From Paramarasmius palmivorus (Eukaryota > Basidiomycota > Agaricomycetes > Agaricales > Marasmiaceae), in the NCBI GenBank assembly GCA_037176845.1, contig JAYKXP010000008.1, forward strand, positions 744,001 to 808,000: a stretch of 64,000 nt of DNA, given 5' to 3'. Below are positions 45,552-57,697 of the stretch, one piece after another; the stretch's first letter is position 1, and each line of letters opens with the position of its first letter. The notes under the pieces were generated by a model. It made no database searches. It was not told the origin of the DNA and saw only the letters and a list, made by a program, of their open reading frames with translations. Both the position numbers and the translations under genes were made by a program.

Positions 45552-46717
45552 TATGATCCAGATTAGGGTGTGATACTGCTTTCGCGTCGTGATCAACTAG
45601 GACGTTCTTGGGCTTTACATATCGCCCGGTTCCATGTCAGCCATCTCTGCCAGTACGTGCATGCCAACGATATGTGCGTAGAACCTATACAGGACCATAT
45701 GCCAGCACAAATTACAATTTTGGCGCATTCCAGAACATGGAATGTGCCATAATGACAAGAAAGCAACTTTTCTGTCGTCCCCGTCGCAGTATGTTTTACT
45801 CGTACTTGGACTAGAAGCACATCATTATCTCACCGCGGGACATGGAAAGTCCCGAGCGTATGGAGTACCTGGGAAGATGTTCCACACAACCTCGACTTCT
45901 AGAAATTAGCCCAATTGCCACAAGTCGACATACGGTACGCGGTAAAAAAAAATCCATGAATTCTGAGAGCGGTACTTAGTACGGTACCCATCTGTAGCAC
46001 GCGTCAATTGCTCGTGGCGCATCTGTCAACGCGTCGAAGACCGTGCGCTTGGTTTCTTATGTACCTGTCCAAATACGGTGAAAAAATACACCTAGAATTC
46101 CGTGAAATCCATCTGACATTTGGCTTGTGATACTTGCTAAAGAACCAAGCCTTTCCCAATATCTTGCTTGCGCTTGCAAATGAAATCGATGGGAGGTGTC
46201 GCATTGAACAGGACCTCGGAACATTTGGCGAGTGGGCCACGTTCCTTAAACTTTGAGTTCAAAGTACTACGTCCGTGCAAGTCCCATGTCTCCGATGCCC
46301 GAGTCGGGAGATCCTTCCTCTGCAGAATTCTAGTTGGGGCGACCACTCGGACGTTGCGACATTGGAATGGCGAAATTTGTACCAAACATATGGATGTCGC
46401 CACATGAGAAGGGGCCTTTGGGTATGCTACAGCCTAATGCCGTTTGCCATGCCATTAGAGATCTCCGCGTCCAAAACGTTGAACGAATAACGTCTGAACG
46501 ACACCCAGGTTAGGTATTAATAGCATAGATATTAATTCTGTTACTGAATCGTAATGTCAGATAGAAGATTGTAGACCAATGAGGAGAAGATGATGGTGTG
46601 AAGAAAGCGCATTTCGCACTCGCGCTCTCACCACCCTTTTTAGGAAATACAACTTCTCGCGTGAGGCACATCGCGACCACCTCTGACGGCGACGCTGCCA
46701 GATATATCCAAAGTTCC
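45552..46717. other. 1.2 kb gap upstream of the FHIP-like gene
   Basis: Short frames on both strands lack protein-like composition or splice continuity. I see no repeat, tRNA or known motif. It presumably includes the FHIP-like promoter. Confidence 0.4.
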
Positions 46718-49700
46718 ATGGACTATTTCTCAAAATTTCTTAGATCAGGTACCCAACAAGCACCCAAGGCAGCACCAGATTATGCTCAAGAATTCATCAG
46801 ATCTTGGAGTTCAGTCAAGGTAACGAAATACAGCCCTTTCATCTTGTGGATTGCATTCTGACCTCCCACTTTACAGAACACGCTATTATACCCCGATGAA
46901 CGACAGTTGAGCAAAGGAATCAAGTCGACAGATGTGCCAGGTCACTTGGAGTCCATGGTAGACTCATTGGTCTCAGAATCAACTCGTATTGAACAAGGGT
47001 ATCTAGTAGCTCTGTGTTCTTTGCCAACATGATCTAATTGCCTCATCAGCACCACAGGAGCATGTCTGGAATATCTCCTCAAAAACGGTTCGCTTTTGTT
47101 GGCTGTGGAGGTTTCATGATATTGACCATGTTAGTTAGATGTGCTTGGGACCCTTGTACGATTAAGTGAGACCGACAGGCCATATGGAATCCAAGCGGAA
47201 GTGTTGCGTGCAGTACAAAACATGGTCGTTCTTTTGGACGAACAGTTTCTCGTTCATTCCTGCCGTTCACAAAGCAGTCCTGAGACTCCTCAGGACGTGT
47301 GCTGGCGATGATATGCAAGAACAACTCGATGGAAGAAGGAGACGAGTGATGGGGGCAGCAGGAAATTCGGCCAGGAGTCAGCCATCAGAATTCGAGGAAG
47401 ATTGTATGTGTCGCGTCCTTAGCAGTATTGACTTCGACTGACGCTTCTGACAGTGGTCAATCTCCTTTGCATTCTATGCAGCAGGATACGGACCTACCGA
47501 GAGCTCCTCATGATATTTTTCCACGATAAACATTGGTATCGTTCAGAACCGTTATTTGCAGTCGAAGAACAAGATGAAGATGAAGACGAGGACGAAGACG
47601 AAGAAACTCGGGGCGCCGATTCATCTCAGGACTCTACCCGCACTTCATCCCCTACTCCATCTCACATCACAATCACCACAACTGCCCAAGCCTCTTCCGT
47701 CACCAAGAAGCCGGAATACGAGTTCCTCCTATTCAATTATCTGTTGAGATTCGTCCATCGAGAGGGCCAGATTGGCGAATTTGCTCGTGCCGGCCTCCTC
47801 CTATTGATGGATGTCGCAATGTCACCCGGAGAGCCTATACATCGATTAACCGGAGAGGAGACTCAGTCGGAAACTGCAGACGATCCCATAACAGAAGCCG
47901 CTCTTGCTCTTGCAGAGTACATTCTTGACGGCGACTTCTCTGAAGTGCTTGGTGCGGGCCTCGGGGCCGTCTACTCACTTCTACCCTCTAAAATTGAATT
48001 TCGGCCACCTGAAAACACTGAAGGCTCTGGAATGGTCATTGGGAGTCTATGGCTCGAGAACGAAGACGAGAAGGAGATGTTGGAAGTATCCCGTTCCAAA
48101 GCACTTGCTATGGGAGTAGAAGATGCTGGGAATCCCGACTTCAAGTCGCGATTGGACCATTTCCTGCGGCTCTTAGAATTCCTTCAAGACGTGTTACGGA
48201 GGAATATCGTTCAGGATAATGTAGATGCGTCCTCTCTTGTTGGGACTGCGATTGTCAGCAGTATTCTGGATGCTGTACGAAGGATTTTCTTGGAGAATGT
48301 CCTGTTATCCAGCGGTTCTAGAATGCTCTGATGCAGACGGCAGTGCTGTCGCGGTCATGTCGTACGTTGAAATCATGATCAGGACCCTCAGGGACGGCCA
48401 ATTAGCAGAGTTGCTAATCGACTTCCTGGTCAGCGAGGACAACGACGAAGTACGACCGAGGCCGCGGCCGCAGTCCACCATGAGTCTTTCAGGCGACTCA
48501 AAGCCTCCTCAAACCCAGGCCACTGATAAGAAGTCAAGACGGAAAAGTAGTGCGATGGCACTCTTGGAGATGGAGGCCCCAGAGGCGAAGAAGCAGTCGG
48601 AGTATTTCACTTCTACCCGGTTCACAGTGAAAGGACCTCTTATTGACCAATTTGAAATCAACGCATCAGCCGGCGGTCACATCGGCGCTTCAACTTTTGC
48701 AGACGATGTTGCTGCAATATCCAGAGCTGTGCGTTGACCGAATCATCCTGGTAATTTCGGATCCAAATGCAACAGCTTTCCCTCATCCATCTCTTCTCAA
48801 TCCTGGCATCTTTGACGTAAACGGATCCACCAGGTCTGCAGGGAAGGCGGAAGAGGACGAAGACGAGGAAACTTTCGTATACCCTGGTGCTGATGAGGAC
48901 ACGGAGACTCCTGAAACCTCTTTCTATTACGAGCCGGAAATTGCCTTCTCTACGCATGAGCGAGAGATGGACCTGTATCTCACTCTCGTCTCCCGCGTGG
49001 ATCCTTCACACAATTCAGATCCGTTTAGTACTGGCTACGAGCACTACCTTCGTGATGCTCTTTATGCCATACAGGACCAAAGCGCCTACCGCTCGGCCCA
49101 TAGCTACAATGCAGAGGAAAGACGGAACCTCAAGCATCGACTCAACGTCAATGATCCGATAATATCCTGCGTCCTCGAGTCACTACGGCGATTCTTCTCC
49201 AATACACCGGAATGTAATATTGCATTAACAGGCGCCCTATCCACATTAGCCATACATCCAGATCGTTCTCTAGCCGGCTGGCTAACCTTCGCCTCCAACG
49301 ATTCACTACCCAACAATCCCGATACGGAAGTTGAGATTGGTGGCGACGGTGACGATCGATCCATTGATTATCGAATTGCAGAGAAACTTGCGACACATAC
49401 ATCGCTTCCCGCGTCCAGTCTGGACGAGAACTCACGACCAGTGCTCCACACAATTTTCCACGGACTGGTCGCACAACTAGAGCGATATCGTCAGCAAGTC
49501 CCCAACTTTGATCAGTTCTTCTTGGAACGCAGACAGGGCCTCCTGTTCTCGGAAAACTTGACAGATGCGCTGTCCTTGGCAATAGAGTTGACGGAAGAGC
49601 CAGCCAAGATTTTGTCAACGCCTGTTTCTCAAGAACAGGCTAAACCGAAGAGCAAAGCATCAGCGGCCTCGACTCTAGTCTCATTCTTGACACCGAGGAA

Positions 49701-50104
49701 AAACAAGACCAAACCTTCCATATCCCAACCTCCATCTACGCCTCCAAAGCGAGACGCCACGGGCCTGTCAGCAAGCCCTTTTGCGCCCCATTACCAGAAG
49801 ACTGGTTCAATAAATGTTGAGCCTTTCGTTGCTCCGGCGCCGTCGTCTGGCCCTTGGACACCTGCAAAGCGGCCGAAATGGAGCGCCGACGAGGAGGATG
49901 TCTTCAGTTCTGGGTGGACAGAACAAACGAGGCGCATCCATGACGAGGAAGACGAGCCCTCTGACCAGGATCCGAAGACGAACACTATTACGCTTTCCCA
50001 TTTGCTAGACAATGTGGTTATCCTCGGAAGAGAGTCTGAAAGAGTTGGTTGCTATTATCCATGCTCGGCGGAGTTTAGGTATAGACTCAGTGCGATACTT
50101 GTAG
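46718..50104 (+). CDS. FHF complex HOOK-interacting protein (FHIP / RAI16-like)
   Basis: FHIP proteins link HOOK adaptors and early endosomes to dynein in the FTS-HOOK-FHIP complex. ATG 46718 opens MDYFSKFLRSGTQQAPKAAP, then RSWSSVKNTLLYPDERQLSK. Blocks: VHSAVHKAVLRLLRTCAGDD, VNLLCILCSRIRTYRELLMI and FFHDKHWYR, then an Asp/Glu run near 47571-47605, EYEFLLFNYLLRFVHREGQI and GEFARAGLLLLMDVAM, TALQLLQTMLLQYPE-type, and SLRRFFSNTPECNIALTGAL. These are RAI16-like family segments. The C-terminus reads ILEESLKELVAIIHARRSLG and ends DSVRYL, TAG 50102-50104, once one extra G near 50022 is discounted. Other breaks: about 48307 (TT for T) and 48685. The early exons 46718-47455 are short and also damaged. 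About 1,030 residues. Confidence 0.8.
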
Positions 50105-50223
50105 TAGCGCGGACTTGGTCCTCATTACAATTGTACAATATTAATATCCGAGGAACATATATATACAAACACCATATAGATAGAGAATACCGGATGCACT
50201 GGCTCAAGAAATGTGATAAGTGT

Positions 50224-51338
50224 TTACTTTGCCTTCCTCCCCTTCGCCTTTTTCGTCTCCGTTTTCTTCTTGTCTCCGAACATCTTCTGCTGTAATTTCT
50301 CAAATTCTGCATCGTCAATATCGGGAGGCGGAGGAACAGCATCTCGAGAACGCTTTTTCGGCGATATGTCCGCCTCGTCATCTTCACTAGGCCTCTCTCG
50401 CTTCTTTCCCTTTCCCCTTTGACTTCGAGGAACCCTTTTGAGGTTCTGCATACTTTGCAGCAAGGCTATCAAAGAAACTATCCATGTTCTTCGACTGCCT
50501 CTTCTTTAGGATCAAAGCTTGCAAGGCCGAGTGATCTTCGTCGTCTTCGCCTGTATCCGCATCCTCCTTCGCCTTTGCCTTCCCCTTCTTATTGTTTCTC
50601 CGTTCTCCCGTCTTCCCACTTCCATAAAATTCATCCCACACTCCGAGTTCTTTGGCCAGCTGCTCTGCTTCCGCGGCCTCTTTTTCACCTTGCTTCTTCC
50701 GCACCAGTTTCGCCTTCTCATCCTTAGTGCTCTTCTCCCACAGCGGAAGTGCAGGTAAATCTCCCTTGGTAATGAGATCAGAGATAATGATAATGAAGCG
50801 GGCCTCATCCTCATGAGTCGAATGAGGAACGAGTGTCATGATGTCGCCAATTGAACCCTTCGTTTCTGTGTAGGCAGACTTCAAGTCCTCAACTTCTTCC
50901 GCGGAACCTGTCCCATAGACTTAGCTTCATGTTTCAAGAATAGTCAAAGTACTTACCTTGATATTCAGCCTTCATCTCGTCCAGTTTGCCACGCGTGACG
51001 CGGTCAAACAGGTCCTCGAAGTAAGCTTCCCAGCCATCCTCGCCAGCCCCAAAGTCTGCACCTTCGTCGGTCTTCCCAGTCTGATCATATCTCTTCCTTT
51101 TCTTCTCATCCGACAGGATAGTATATGCGAATCCGACTTGTTGAAATTTAGTGGACGCGTCTGCTTTAGCAGTATCGCTGGCAGTTGAATGCTTATCGGG
51201 GTGGTATTTTAGGGCCAGTCGTCGGTAAGCTTTCTTGATGTCTTCGGGTTTCGCTGCGCTCTCTAGCTCGAGAACAGCATAGAGGTCGACAGATTCCTCG
51301 CCAGGAAAGAATTGGGTTATGGGATCGTCGTGGTCCAT
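50224..51338 (-). CDS. DNAJC9-like J-domain protein
   Basis: DNAJC9 is a histone H3-H4 co-chaperone that recruits HSP70 in the nucleus. ATG 51336-51338 opens MDHDDPITQFFPGEESVDLY and the J domain follows: AVLELESAAKPEDIKKAYRR, LALKYHPDKHS (HPD motif) and FAYTILSDEKKRKRYDQTG. I chose this ATG over the in-frame one at 51428 because homologues start close to the J domain and G at -3 is favourable. After one intron (about 50910-50956) come SAEEVEDLKSAYTETKGSIG, DIMTLVPHSTHEDEARFI and a Lys/Glu-rich tail with DSFFDSLAAKYAEP. One frame break near 50435 separates AAKYAEPQK from KRVPRSQRGKGKKRERP-like residues. The stop is TAA 50224-50226. About 350 residues, a little longer than human DNAJC9. Confidence 0.87.
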
Positions 51339-51478
51339 GTCAACGTTGAAGAGTGCACGTGATGAACGCGCTCGACGCGATTTATCATCGGGCCGTTGTT
51401 GCCGGAATCTCTCACGCTGAAAATTCATGGGAGTTTATTGATACACTTTAACGAGTACAGGGCATGAAGAGTAGTAAT

Positions 51479-52665
51479 CTACTGTTTGGGTGCTCGGTAG
51501 TTGATAGTAGCACTTGCCTGGTTCACAGGCATGACAAATGTCTACGAGAAGAGTCAGTCTCAGGCACCAGAGAAGGCTACAGTCCAACTCACTTCGGCAA
51601 TTTGGACATGAGGTGGTCTTGATGCAGCCCATACAATTTCCTCTGCGATGTCTTGTCCAGTTACTAGGCAAGCACACTGTCAATATCGACTAACACCAGC
51701 CAGAGAAAGATAAAACTGACGTGGTTGAAGACCCTCATACACCTTCTTTGCCGCCGAAGTGTCGCCTCTGAAGCGAATGATGGAGAATTCTGTGGTGTAT
51801 AGTCAGTAACCGCAATCAATGTCAAAAAAGACTACTACGCACCCGTCTCTACCATACCCGGCTGAATTTCTGTGACCCGGATGGGAGTGTTGACTAGTTC
51901 TCTCATGATCGAGGCAGTGAAAGCGTGAACCGCATGCTTGGTAGCGGTGTAGATGCTACCACCGGCGTATGGCTGAAGAAGCAATATATGAGGCGAGGGT
52001 AAATACGGAAAAGAATAGGAAATCACCTCTCGTCCAGCGACACTTCCGAGGTTGATTATATGTCCAGCCTGCTTGGCTTTGAAGTCTGAGAAGGTTTGTT
52101 AGCTTCCGGGAGAGCACACGTATGGGGGGAACCGTACGTTTCACGAAAAGCTGAGTCACCGAAATTAAACCAAAAACATTGGTTTGGAACATGGCTTCAA
52201 TATCACTATCCTTGATATCACCGGCATGTTCGACACCAAGAACAAATCCAGCGTTGTTAACTGACATTCATATCAGTAGAGGTAGATGTATCGGAGAATG
52301 AGAACGCACCGAGGATATCTACGTCCCTAAAGTCCTGAGGAATCTTGTCGAACAACGCGGCGACCTGAGCCTTATCGGAAACGTCCAACTGGACTGTCGC
52401 GATTTTCCCTCCGACATTGAGACCAGACTCCTTGTGTGCAGCTGCGCACTCTTCGGCAACTTTCTTCAGAGCGTCAATACGACGAGCAGCAAGTATCACG
52501 TTAGGAACCGGCTTTAGCAAAGAGAATCGCAGTCGCCGCTCCTATGCCCGCACTGGCCCCAGTAACCTGAAATTTTCTATCAGTACTATAAGCAGAAAAC
52601 CGAGAAATGTTGGCACATACGAGAACAGTCTTGTTATGAAGACGAGAGGTATCAAAGACAGACAT
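51479..52665 (-). CDS. Short-chain dehydrogenase, NADP-dependent serine/3-hydroxy-acid dehydrogenase type
   Basis: Classical SDR resembling yeast YMR226C, which oxidises serine and 3-hydroxy acids with NADP. ATG 52663-52665 opens [15 protein letters not shown], and after an intron [20 protein letters not shown] gives the TGxxxGIG cofactor motif. NNAGFVLGV, then NLGSVAGRE (catalytic Ser) and [20 protein letters not shown] (YxxxK) complete the active site. [20 protein letters not shown] follows. It ends [14 protein letters not shown] 51479-51481. Five introns of about 50-60 nt. A one-base insertion near 52502 (TCCTAAC for TCTAAC) breaks [12 protein letters not shown]. An upstream in-frame ATG at 52834-52836 would add a 57-residue Arg/Ser-rich presequence, so a mitochondrial form is possible. 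Confidence 0.88.
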
Positions 52666-52896
52666 GGTCGAATGGGAGAGAGAACGTGAGTACCGGTTAC
52701 ATTCTCTGCTTGATACCCAGCTTGATTTCCAAAACTTGTTATCTGATCGTGGCAATCGTCGGTATTGAGCCAATGAAGACGGCGATGCCGCAATTCTTGC
52801 AAATCGTCGACTGAGAACGGTCGAAAGTGAGAACATCAATTATTCGGCAACGACGGCAGCGACGCCAAACACGTCCTTGGCGTTGCAGGGACGAAA
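52666..52896. promoter_or_regulatory. Divergent promoter region, SDR / SET genes
   Basis: 231 bp between the chosen starts. If the longer SDR form is used the gap shrinks to 60 bp, and its presequence lies inside this region. Confidence 0.4.
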
Positions 52897-54371
52897 ATGA
52901 CCGACTCTTTCCATCCCGCATGGAACGAGTTGCTTGCCTGGTTGGATATCCCTCAGCCACCAGTCGTACCACGAAGCGCAGGTGTGTTTTCTAGTAAAGT
53001 TCTCGTTATTGATTCGCAGATTTCCGTTTAGATCGAGCTGGATATGCTCTGGTTGCAAATGAACCCATCAAAGCCAACCGCCCCCTCTTCACAATCGAGG
53101 CCAGCAAAGTCCTTAATGTCAAAACTTTGACTCCTCTGTACCCTGGACACGCATTGTCTGCTACACAATTGATCTCGTTGCATCTTCTTCTACACCATCC
53201 AGATAAAGGGGCAAGTCCAGACCCAAAATTTGGCCCTTACATTGCAACCTTGCCCCGAGACTTTGCTTTCCATCCTCTTACATGGGCTGTGAATGAATCA
53301 GAATTGGTGGAATACCTACCACCCAGTCATGCTGATGCATTGAAGGCACTGCTCGCGAGATATTACACAGACCGAGTGGCTGTCTTGGGGTATTTGGTTT
53401 GTGTAATTTCATTTGCCTCTCAAGACTGTCATTCACCCTATCTTTAGGAGCGATCACAGCAATTAGAGGATGACCTGGATGTCTCGAAGTACCTCTGGTC
53501 GTGGTTATGCGGTCTGTTTTATCTCGAATTCTTTCCATCCTTAATCTGAGTCTACTCCAAGTCAACACGCGATGCATATTCCATCATTTGAAGAAAACGC
53601 GTAGTGATCCCGACAACCTGTCTTTGGTTCCGATTCTTGATTTTGCCAACCACTCGTCCATCTTGCCGAGCATGATGCCTTCAGCAGCCAGCGCACACAC
53701 GAAACCTCAGCACGGGGGTATCGGAAGTTTCACCCTCTTCGGTCCTGCAGACGTAGGTACCAAGGCCAACGAGGAACTCTTTCTACGATATGGTGCTCAC
53801 TGTAACCGAGTCTTGTTTATCGAATACGGCTTCATTCTCCCTGAGGCAGAACAGCCGTCTCGTGAAATCGAAGTTGATGACCTGGTCGAGATCTTGTTTA
53901 GGGATAGAGGAGACGCTGGAACGTGGGCTAAAGAAGTATTAGATGAAAACAACTATTGGAAGTAAGTTTATTCAACTTGTATACAGCATATTATTCTAAC
54001 ACCCCCTATTCAGAGATTATACTTTACATGAGGCATATCCTTCGTACAGGCTTATAACCGCATTACGGCTGTACGCGATGTTGCCTGGGAGCGGTGGAAT
54101 TCCGCAGGACCGGGACACATTTCTGGCGTCTTGGAATGCTGTGGTATCTGGGCAACAAGATTGCCTTTCCGCGGAGAATGAAAACCTATGGATCAGAGTT
54201 CTGGATGACGAGATTTGCAGGACTGTGATAACGAGAGCAGAGATGGGTATTGCGAGGCTCGATGACAAGTTGGGTGACGACGTGAATACTGTACGAGCGC
54301 TTTGGAAGGAGGAGCTTCAGATAGCAGAGTCTATTCGTATAAAAATAACGAGTGGAGAGAGTTTCCACTGA
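52897..54371 (+). CDS. SET-domain protein lysine methyltransferase (SETD/RLSMT type)
   Basis: Relative of the SETD3/SETD6 and Rubisco large-subunit methyltransferase class, with a split SET domain and no histone-tail motifs, so a non-histone substrate is likely. ATG 52897 opens MTDSFHPAWNELLAWLDIPQ. After an intron, GYALVANEPIKANRPLFTIE starts the SET fold. FAFHPLTWAVNESELVEYLP is in the inserted helical region, and SLVPILDFANHSS is the catalytic NHS segment with cofactor contacts. NEELFLRYGAHCNRVLFIEY and GFILPEAE close the domain. A helical C-terminal domain follows, ending RIKITSGESFH, TGA 54369-54371. About 420 residues with four introns and no frame break. It lies head-to-head with the SDR gene. 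Confidence 0.85.
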
Positions 54372-54611
54372 ACTTTCCGTCTGTGGCACGGGAGGAGAAT
54401 ACAGCCCGTGCCGAGCGGCAATGACCGCCAGAAATAAAATTAAATAACTGAGCGCCCAGCGTGACAAACAAGAAAGGCACAGCCCTCGAGGCCTCTCACG
54501 ACTGGACATCTGTAGCTTGACGACTTTTTCCTCTCTCCTCATTCTCTCATTCTATCTTTCTACATTCTTGGTTACCCAGAGTCCATATTATACCCTTTCC
54601 TTCTCTTCACA

Positions 54612-56528
54612 ATGGCACCAGAGCCCTTACTAGCGACTCGCGCACAGCGATTGTTCATTTCTACCAGTGCGTAATGGTATCCAATCCGAATCGTCGAAAA
54701 GTTACTGATAAAGCACGGAGAACAGTTACTCTCCGTTCGTATAATCTATCAGAGTCGTGGCGTGACTGTTTTCTGAAAGAGATGTTGCAGAGGCTATAGT
54801 CGTTCTTGTTATGGTCGCCATTACTTTTAGACTGGTGCGTTCTCACGTCTCTGTCCGATTCTTCAACCATTCATACCCTTTACAGGTGGAAGATGAGAGA
54901 GAGTTTACCGGTGGCTTGAAAACACTTCCATGCTACCTTGCTCTCTTTGCGCTCGCAGAGTTCGTCTTCACTGCCTGTTCGGCTAGATAATCGCAGCTAA
55001 ACGACGCTTGAACAGAATCTTTGAGCTCATCATGGCCTTCGATGCATTGCGGATGCGAAACATAATACAACTTATTGGGATTCTTTGTTGGTCTATTCCT
55101 GTCGCTCCAATCCCATATCTTCGGCTGACTCCGGGCTTACAGTATTCCACCTGGCCTTATTGGTCTTCGCCGCAGTTCAAGTGGGACAAACAAAGGAAGC
55201 CATTGTGACAGGAACGGACTGTGAAAGCTCGAATCCAAGTCTTTTGGAATGCGACGTTCCTGGGTCATTATGGAGAAGAGTGCAGCCATACTTGATAATA
55301 GCGCCATGTATCATTGCTGCAGCTTGGGTTGGGATGTGCTTCTGGATTAAAGCACTTTACGCAGAGTTTGGTTGGGCCATCTTCCACGTACGTTTATTTT
55401 CTTTACGTCTGGCTTGAAACTAACTCGCTTCTTATATAGATCGTCGGGGCAAATCGTAAGTTCGAAGCGCTACAATGTGGTCCTACCATCTGTACTCACT
55501 TCAATACAGCTAAAATGAAGACGATGTACCAAGTCTACCAGATCATGCTATGCCTTTGTCAGTGTTCAATATCCACAACATTTCACCCTATCTTATATTG
55601 CATCTAGTGAAATTCGACTTCTTTTTCTTTACCGCTGTAACAATGCAGGTACGTTCTGAAGATCTTCTGGCTGTATGATTATTGAATTTACTGTTCGCAG
55701 CTTCTCATCCTTGTACTCAACAAAGACTCTGCAGAATTTGGCAGTGAGCTTTCTTGATATTCTTCCTCTTATATCTCCTAAAGTTTGACCCCAGTCACAA
55801 TCGCTGCTATTCCAGTCAGTTCCCTGCTCAAGCACGTTGTTACAGTAACTTCATTTAACAATAGGTGGTCCTGACTCTCCTTGCGCTCTGTGGTTGGGCC
55901 GTACAACGAGAGGTTAAATGGTTGATGTCCATCTCCTTAGTGCTGATGCTTGCAGGTGTGTACGCAGACCACTTCCGAGTTCGAAAGCTAACATTGCACC
56001 ACCACAGCTGAGACCTATTGTAAGTCTTATGTGTGCCCGTAATTCAAGACACTGAACGTGAATTTCCGCGACTCTTATCGGGCAGTCAGTGAGTATCGCA
56101 TGCTTGTGTTATACGCAGGTTCCAGCTAACGCGGTGTCCAGTCTACAAATTGGTTCGATTCTATCAGCCTGAAACCCGGGCACAGTACTCCACGACCCGA
56201 GTCTCCCTAACAATTTTCAGTAAGACTCGGCTACCTTGTAAAGTTGGCTCTCTCTAACCTTTTTCTAGCGATTGTTGCCTTCCTTCTCCTGTTTGCTACC
56301 TTCGCCGTAGGACTACGAACCTTTGCAGACTTTGACCGCGGACTCGCAGAATCCAAAGTCAACGGTGGGTCGTATTACCCTGTCAAGATGGAACCTCTGA
56401 AGGGTAATGAATTTATTGTAGAGAAACCTTCAAGACCGAATTACTCATCTAAGTCCTCAGGCAGCATGCAGCAGAACAATTCCTACAATGCGGGAACATC
56501 ACTTGGACCCCGAATCTCAATCGAATAA
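54612..56528 (+). CDS. Multi-pass membrane protein of a conserved fungal family, many tiny exons
   Basis: ATG 54612 opens MAPEPLLATRAQRLFIST. Spliced segments give at least seven hydrophobic helices: AIVVLVMVAITFRLV, TLPCYLALFALAEIFELIM, LLFHLALLVFAAVQV, LIIAPCIIAAAWVGMCFWI, MLCLLKFDFFFFTAVTMQLL, TIAAIPVVLTLLALCGWAV and FTIVAFLLLFATFAVGL. Soluble motifs include KALYAEFGWAIFHIVGANPK and RFYQPETRAQY. The Ser/Asn-rich tail ends SLGPRISIE, TAA 56526-56528. Twelve or more introns fit in frame with very short exons (55440-55455, a 20 nt one near 55796, 56008-56019 and a 3 nt one at 56086-56088). No frame break is needed. It resembles the UPF0658 Golgi membrane family, but I am not certain. Function unknown. 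Confidence 0.72.
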
Positions 56529-56794
56529 AAAGCAGGACTCTTGGTTTTGGTTGTGTAGCGCGGATTTATTTATCTTAACTCTATTAGTATGGGTACATTT
56601 CGACAAGATGTATGAATTATCAAGTACCCTCGTACTCTCAGACTCTAATGAACGGACATTGACTTTGCAATTCCGGAGGAATCACCATCATGATCCACTG
56701 ATATCGGAGTTGTTGACCAAGAGCACTACAAAATGTGCATGTGCAGATAACTCTTTTTCCTGCACCTCTTGCTCTTATCGCTCCCTTCAGTAAA

Positions 56795-57483
56795 ATGAAC
56801 GGTGGTGACACTACTGAGCAGCTGCCCCTGTGGCTGGCTTTTTTGGATAATGTAAGTTGGAAGTATATTTCATGCGGATAAATTGGGGGCTGATGGTGTC
56901 CGGAACTCTTATAGACGTACTGGCCTGTCACAGTACCGACTTTCGTTTTCCAAGCGTTAACACGCTCGGTAGGCGTTGCATACTTCATTACGGGCTGCAC
57001 GCTTTGCTCTATAGGCGTCAAGTTGGTGAAGAACTCGATAAAGCAACCGCGACCTGTGGTGATTGATAGAAGGTCAAAAAAACCGAGGAAATCCTATGGG
57101 TGCGTCGCAAGTCCCTGTTGCAATGGAAGCTCGTATTGACGTGTCATTTTACTCTTAGGATGCCCAGTACTCATTCAGCGGTCATAATATTCTATCTTGT
57201 CTATATCGTTCTCGCATGCCAAAGGCTCCCATTGCACCCCACGCTTCCACAAAGTCCATGGACACGGACGATACCAATGGTAGTCTGTATACCTTGGGGT
57301 ATAATGATTTGTCTATCCCGAGTCTGGCTTGGACATCACACCTGGGCACAAGTCATTGCAGGGTGTACCTTCGGAGCTATCTGCGCCGTGTTATGGTTCG
57401 CTCTTTGGGTCAACGGTCTGAACGAATATGGCAAGGCGGTGGAACATTTCCTAGCACCAATTTTGTTACTTCCTTCAAGCTAA
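56795..57483 (+). CDS. CAX4: Dolichyldiphosphatase (PAP2 superfamily)
   Basis: ER-membrane phosphatase that recycles dolichyl diphosphate released by N-glycosylation. ATG 56795 opens MNGGDTTEQLPLWLAFLDN. Exons 56795-56851, 56915-57099 and 57159-57483 join in frame to 188 residues. PAP2 motifs are KNSIKQPRP (K-x6-RP), GMPSTHSAV (the PSGH-type block) and SRVWLGHH (SR-x5-H). Four hydrophobic helices include SVGVAYFITGCTLCSIG, AVIIFYLVYIVLA and VIAGCTFGAICAVLWFALWV. The protein is short of the yeast enzyme by about 50 residues, mainly at the C-terminus. It ends APILLLPSS, TAA 57481-57483. It is tandem to the multi-pass membrane gene. No frame break. Confidence 0.88.
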
Positions 57484-57697
57484 AGCCCGAAGGGGGTTTA
57501 TGCACGCGGTATAGAATGCACACGGAAACGAATAGAGAACAAATATTCAACATGATAACGATTAAGGACTCTACACCCAAATCAAGATGTGTGTATAAAC
57601 GTACAACCTTACAATGCGTATGATCCAGCAAAATATGAGATAGAAAGCTTCTGGAAGATATTTAATCAACAAAGATACGACAACGTGCAACAAATAA

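Noticed and set aside
45660..46500. Short frames on both strands in the gap before the FHIP-like gene
   Set aside because: Compositions are not protein-like, splice sites do not extend them, and no motif is visible.
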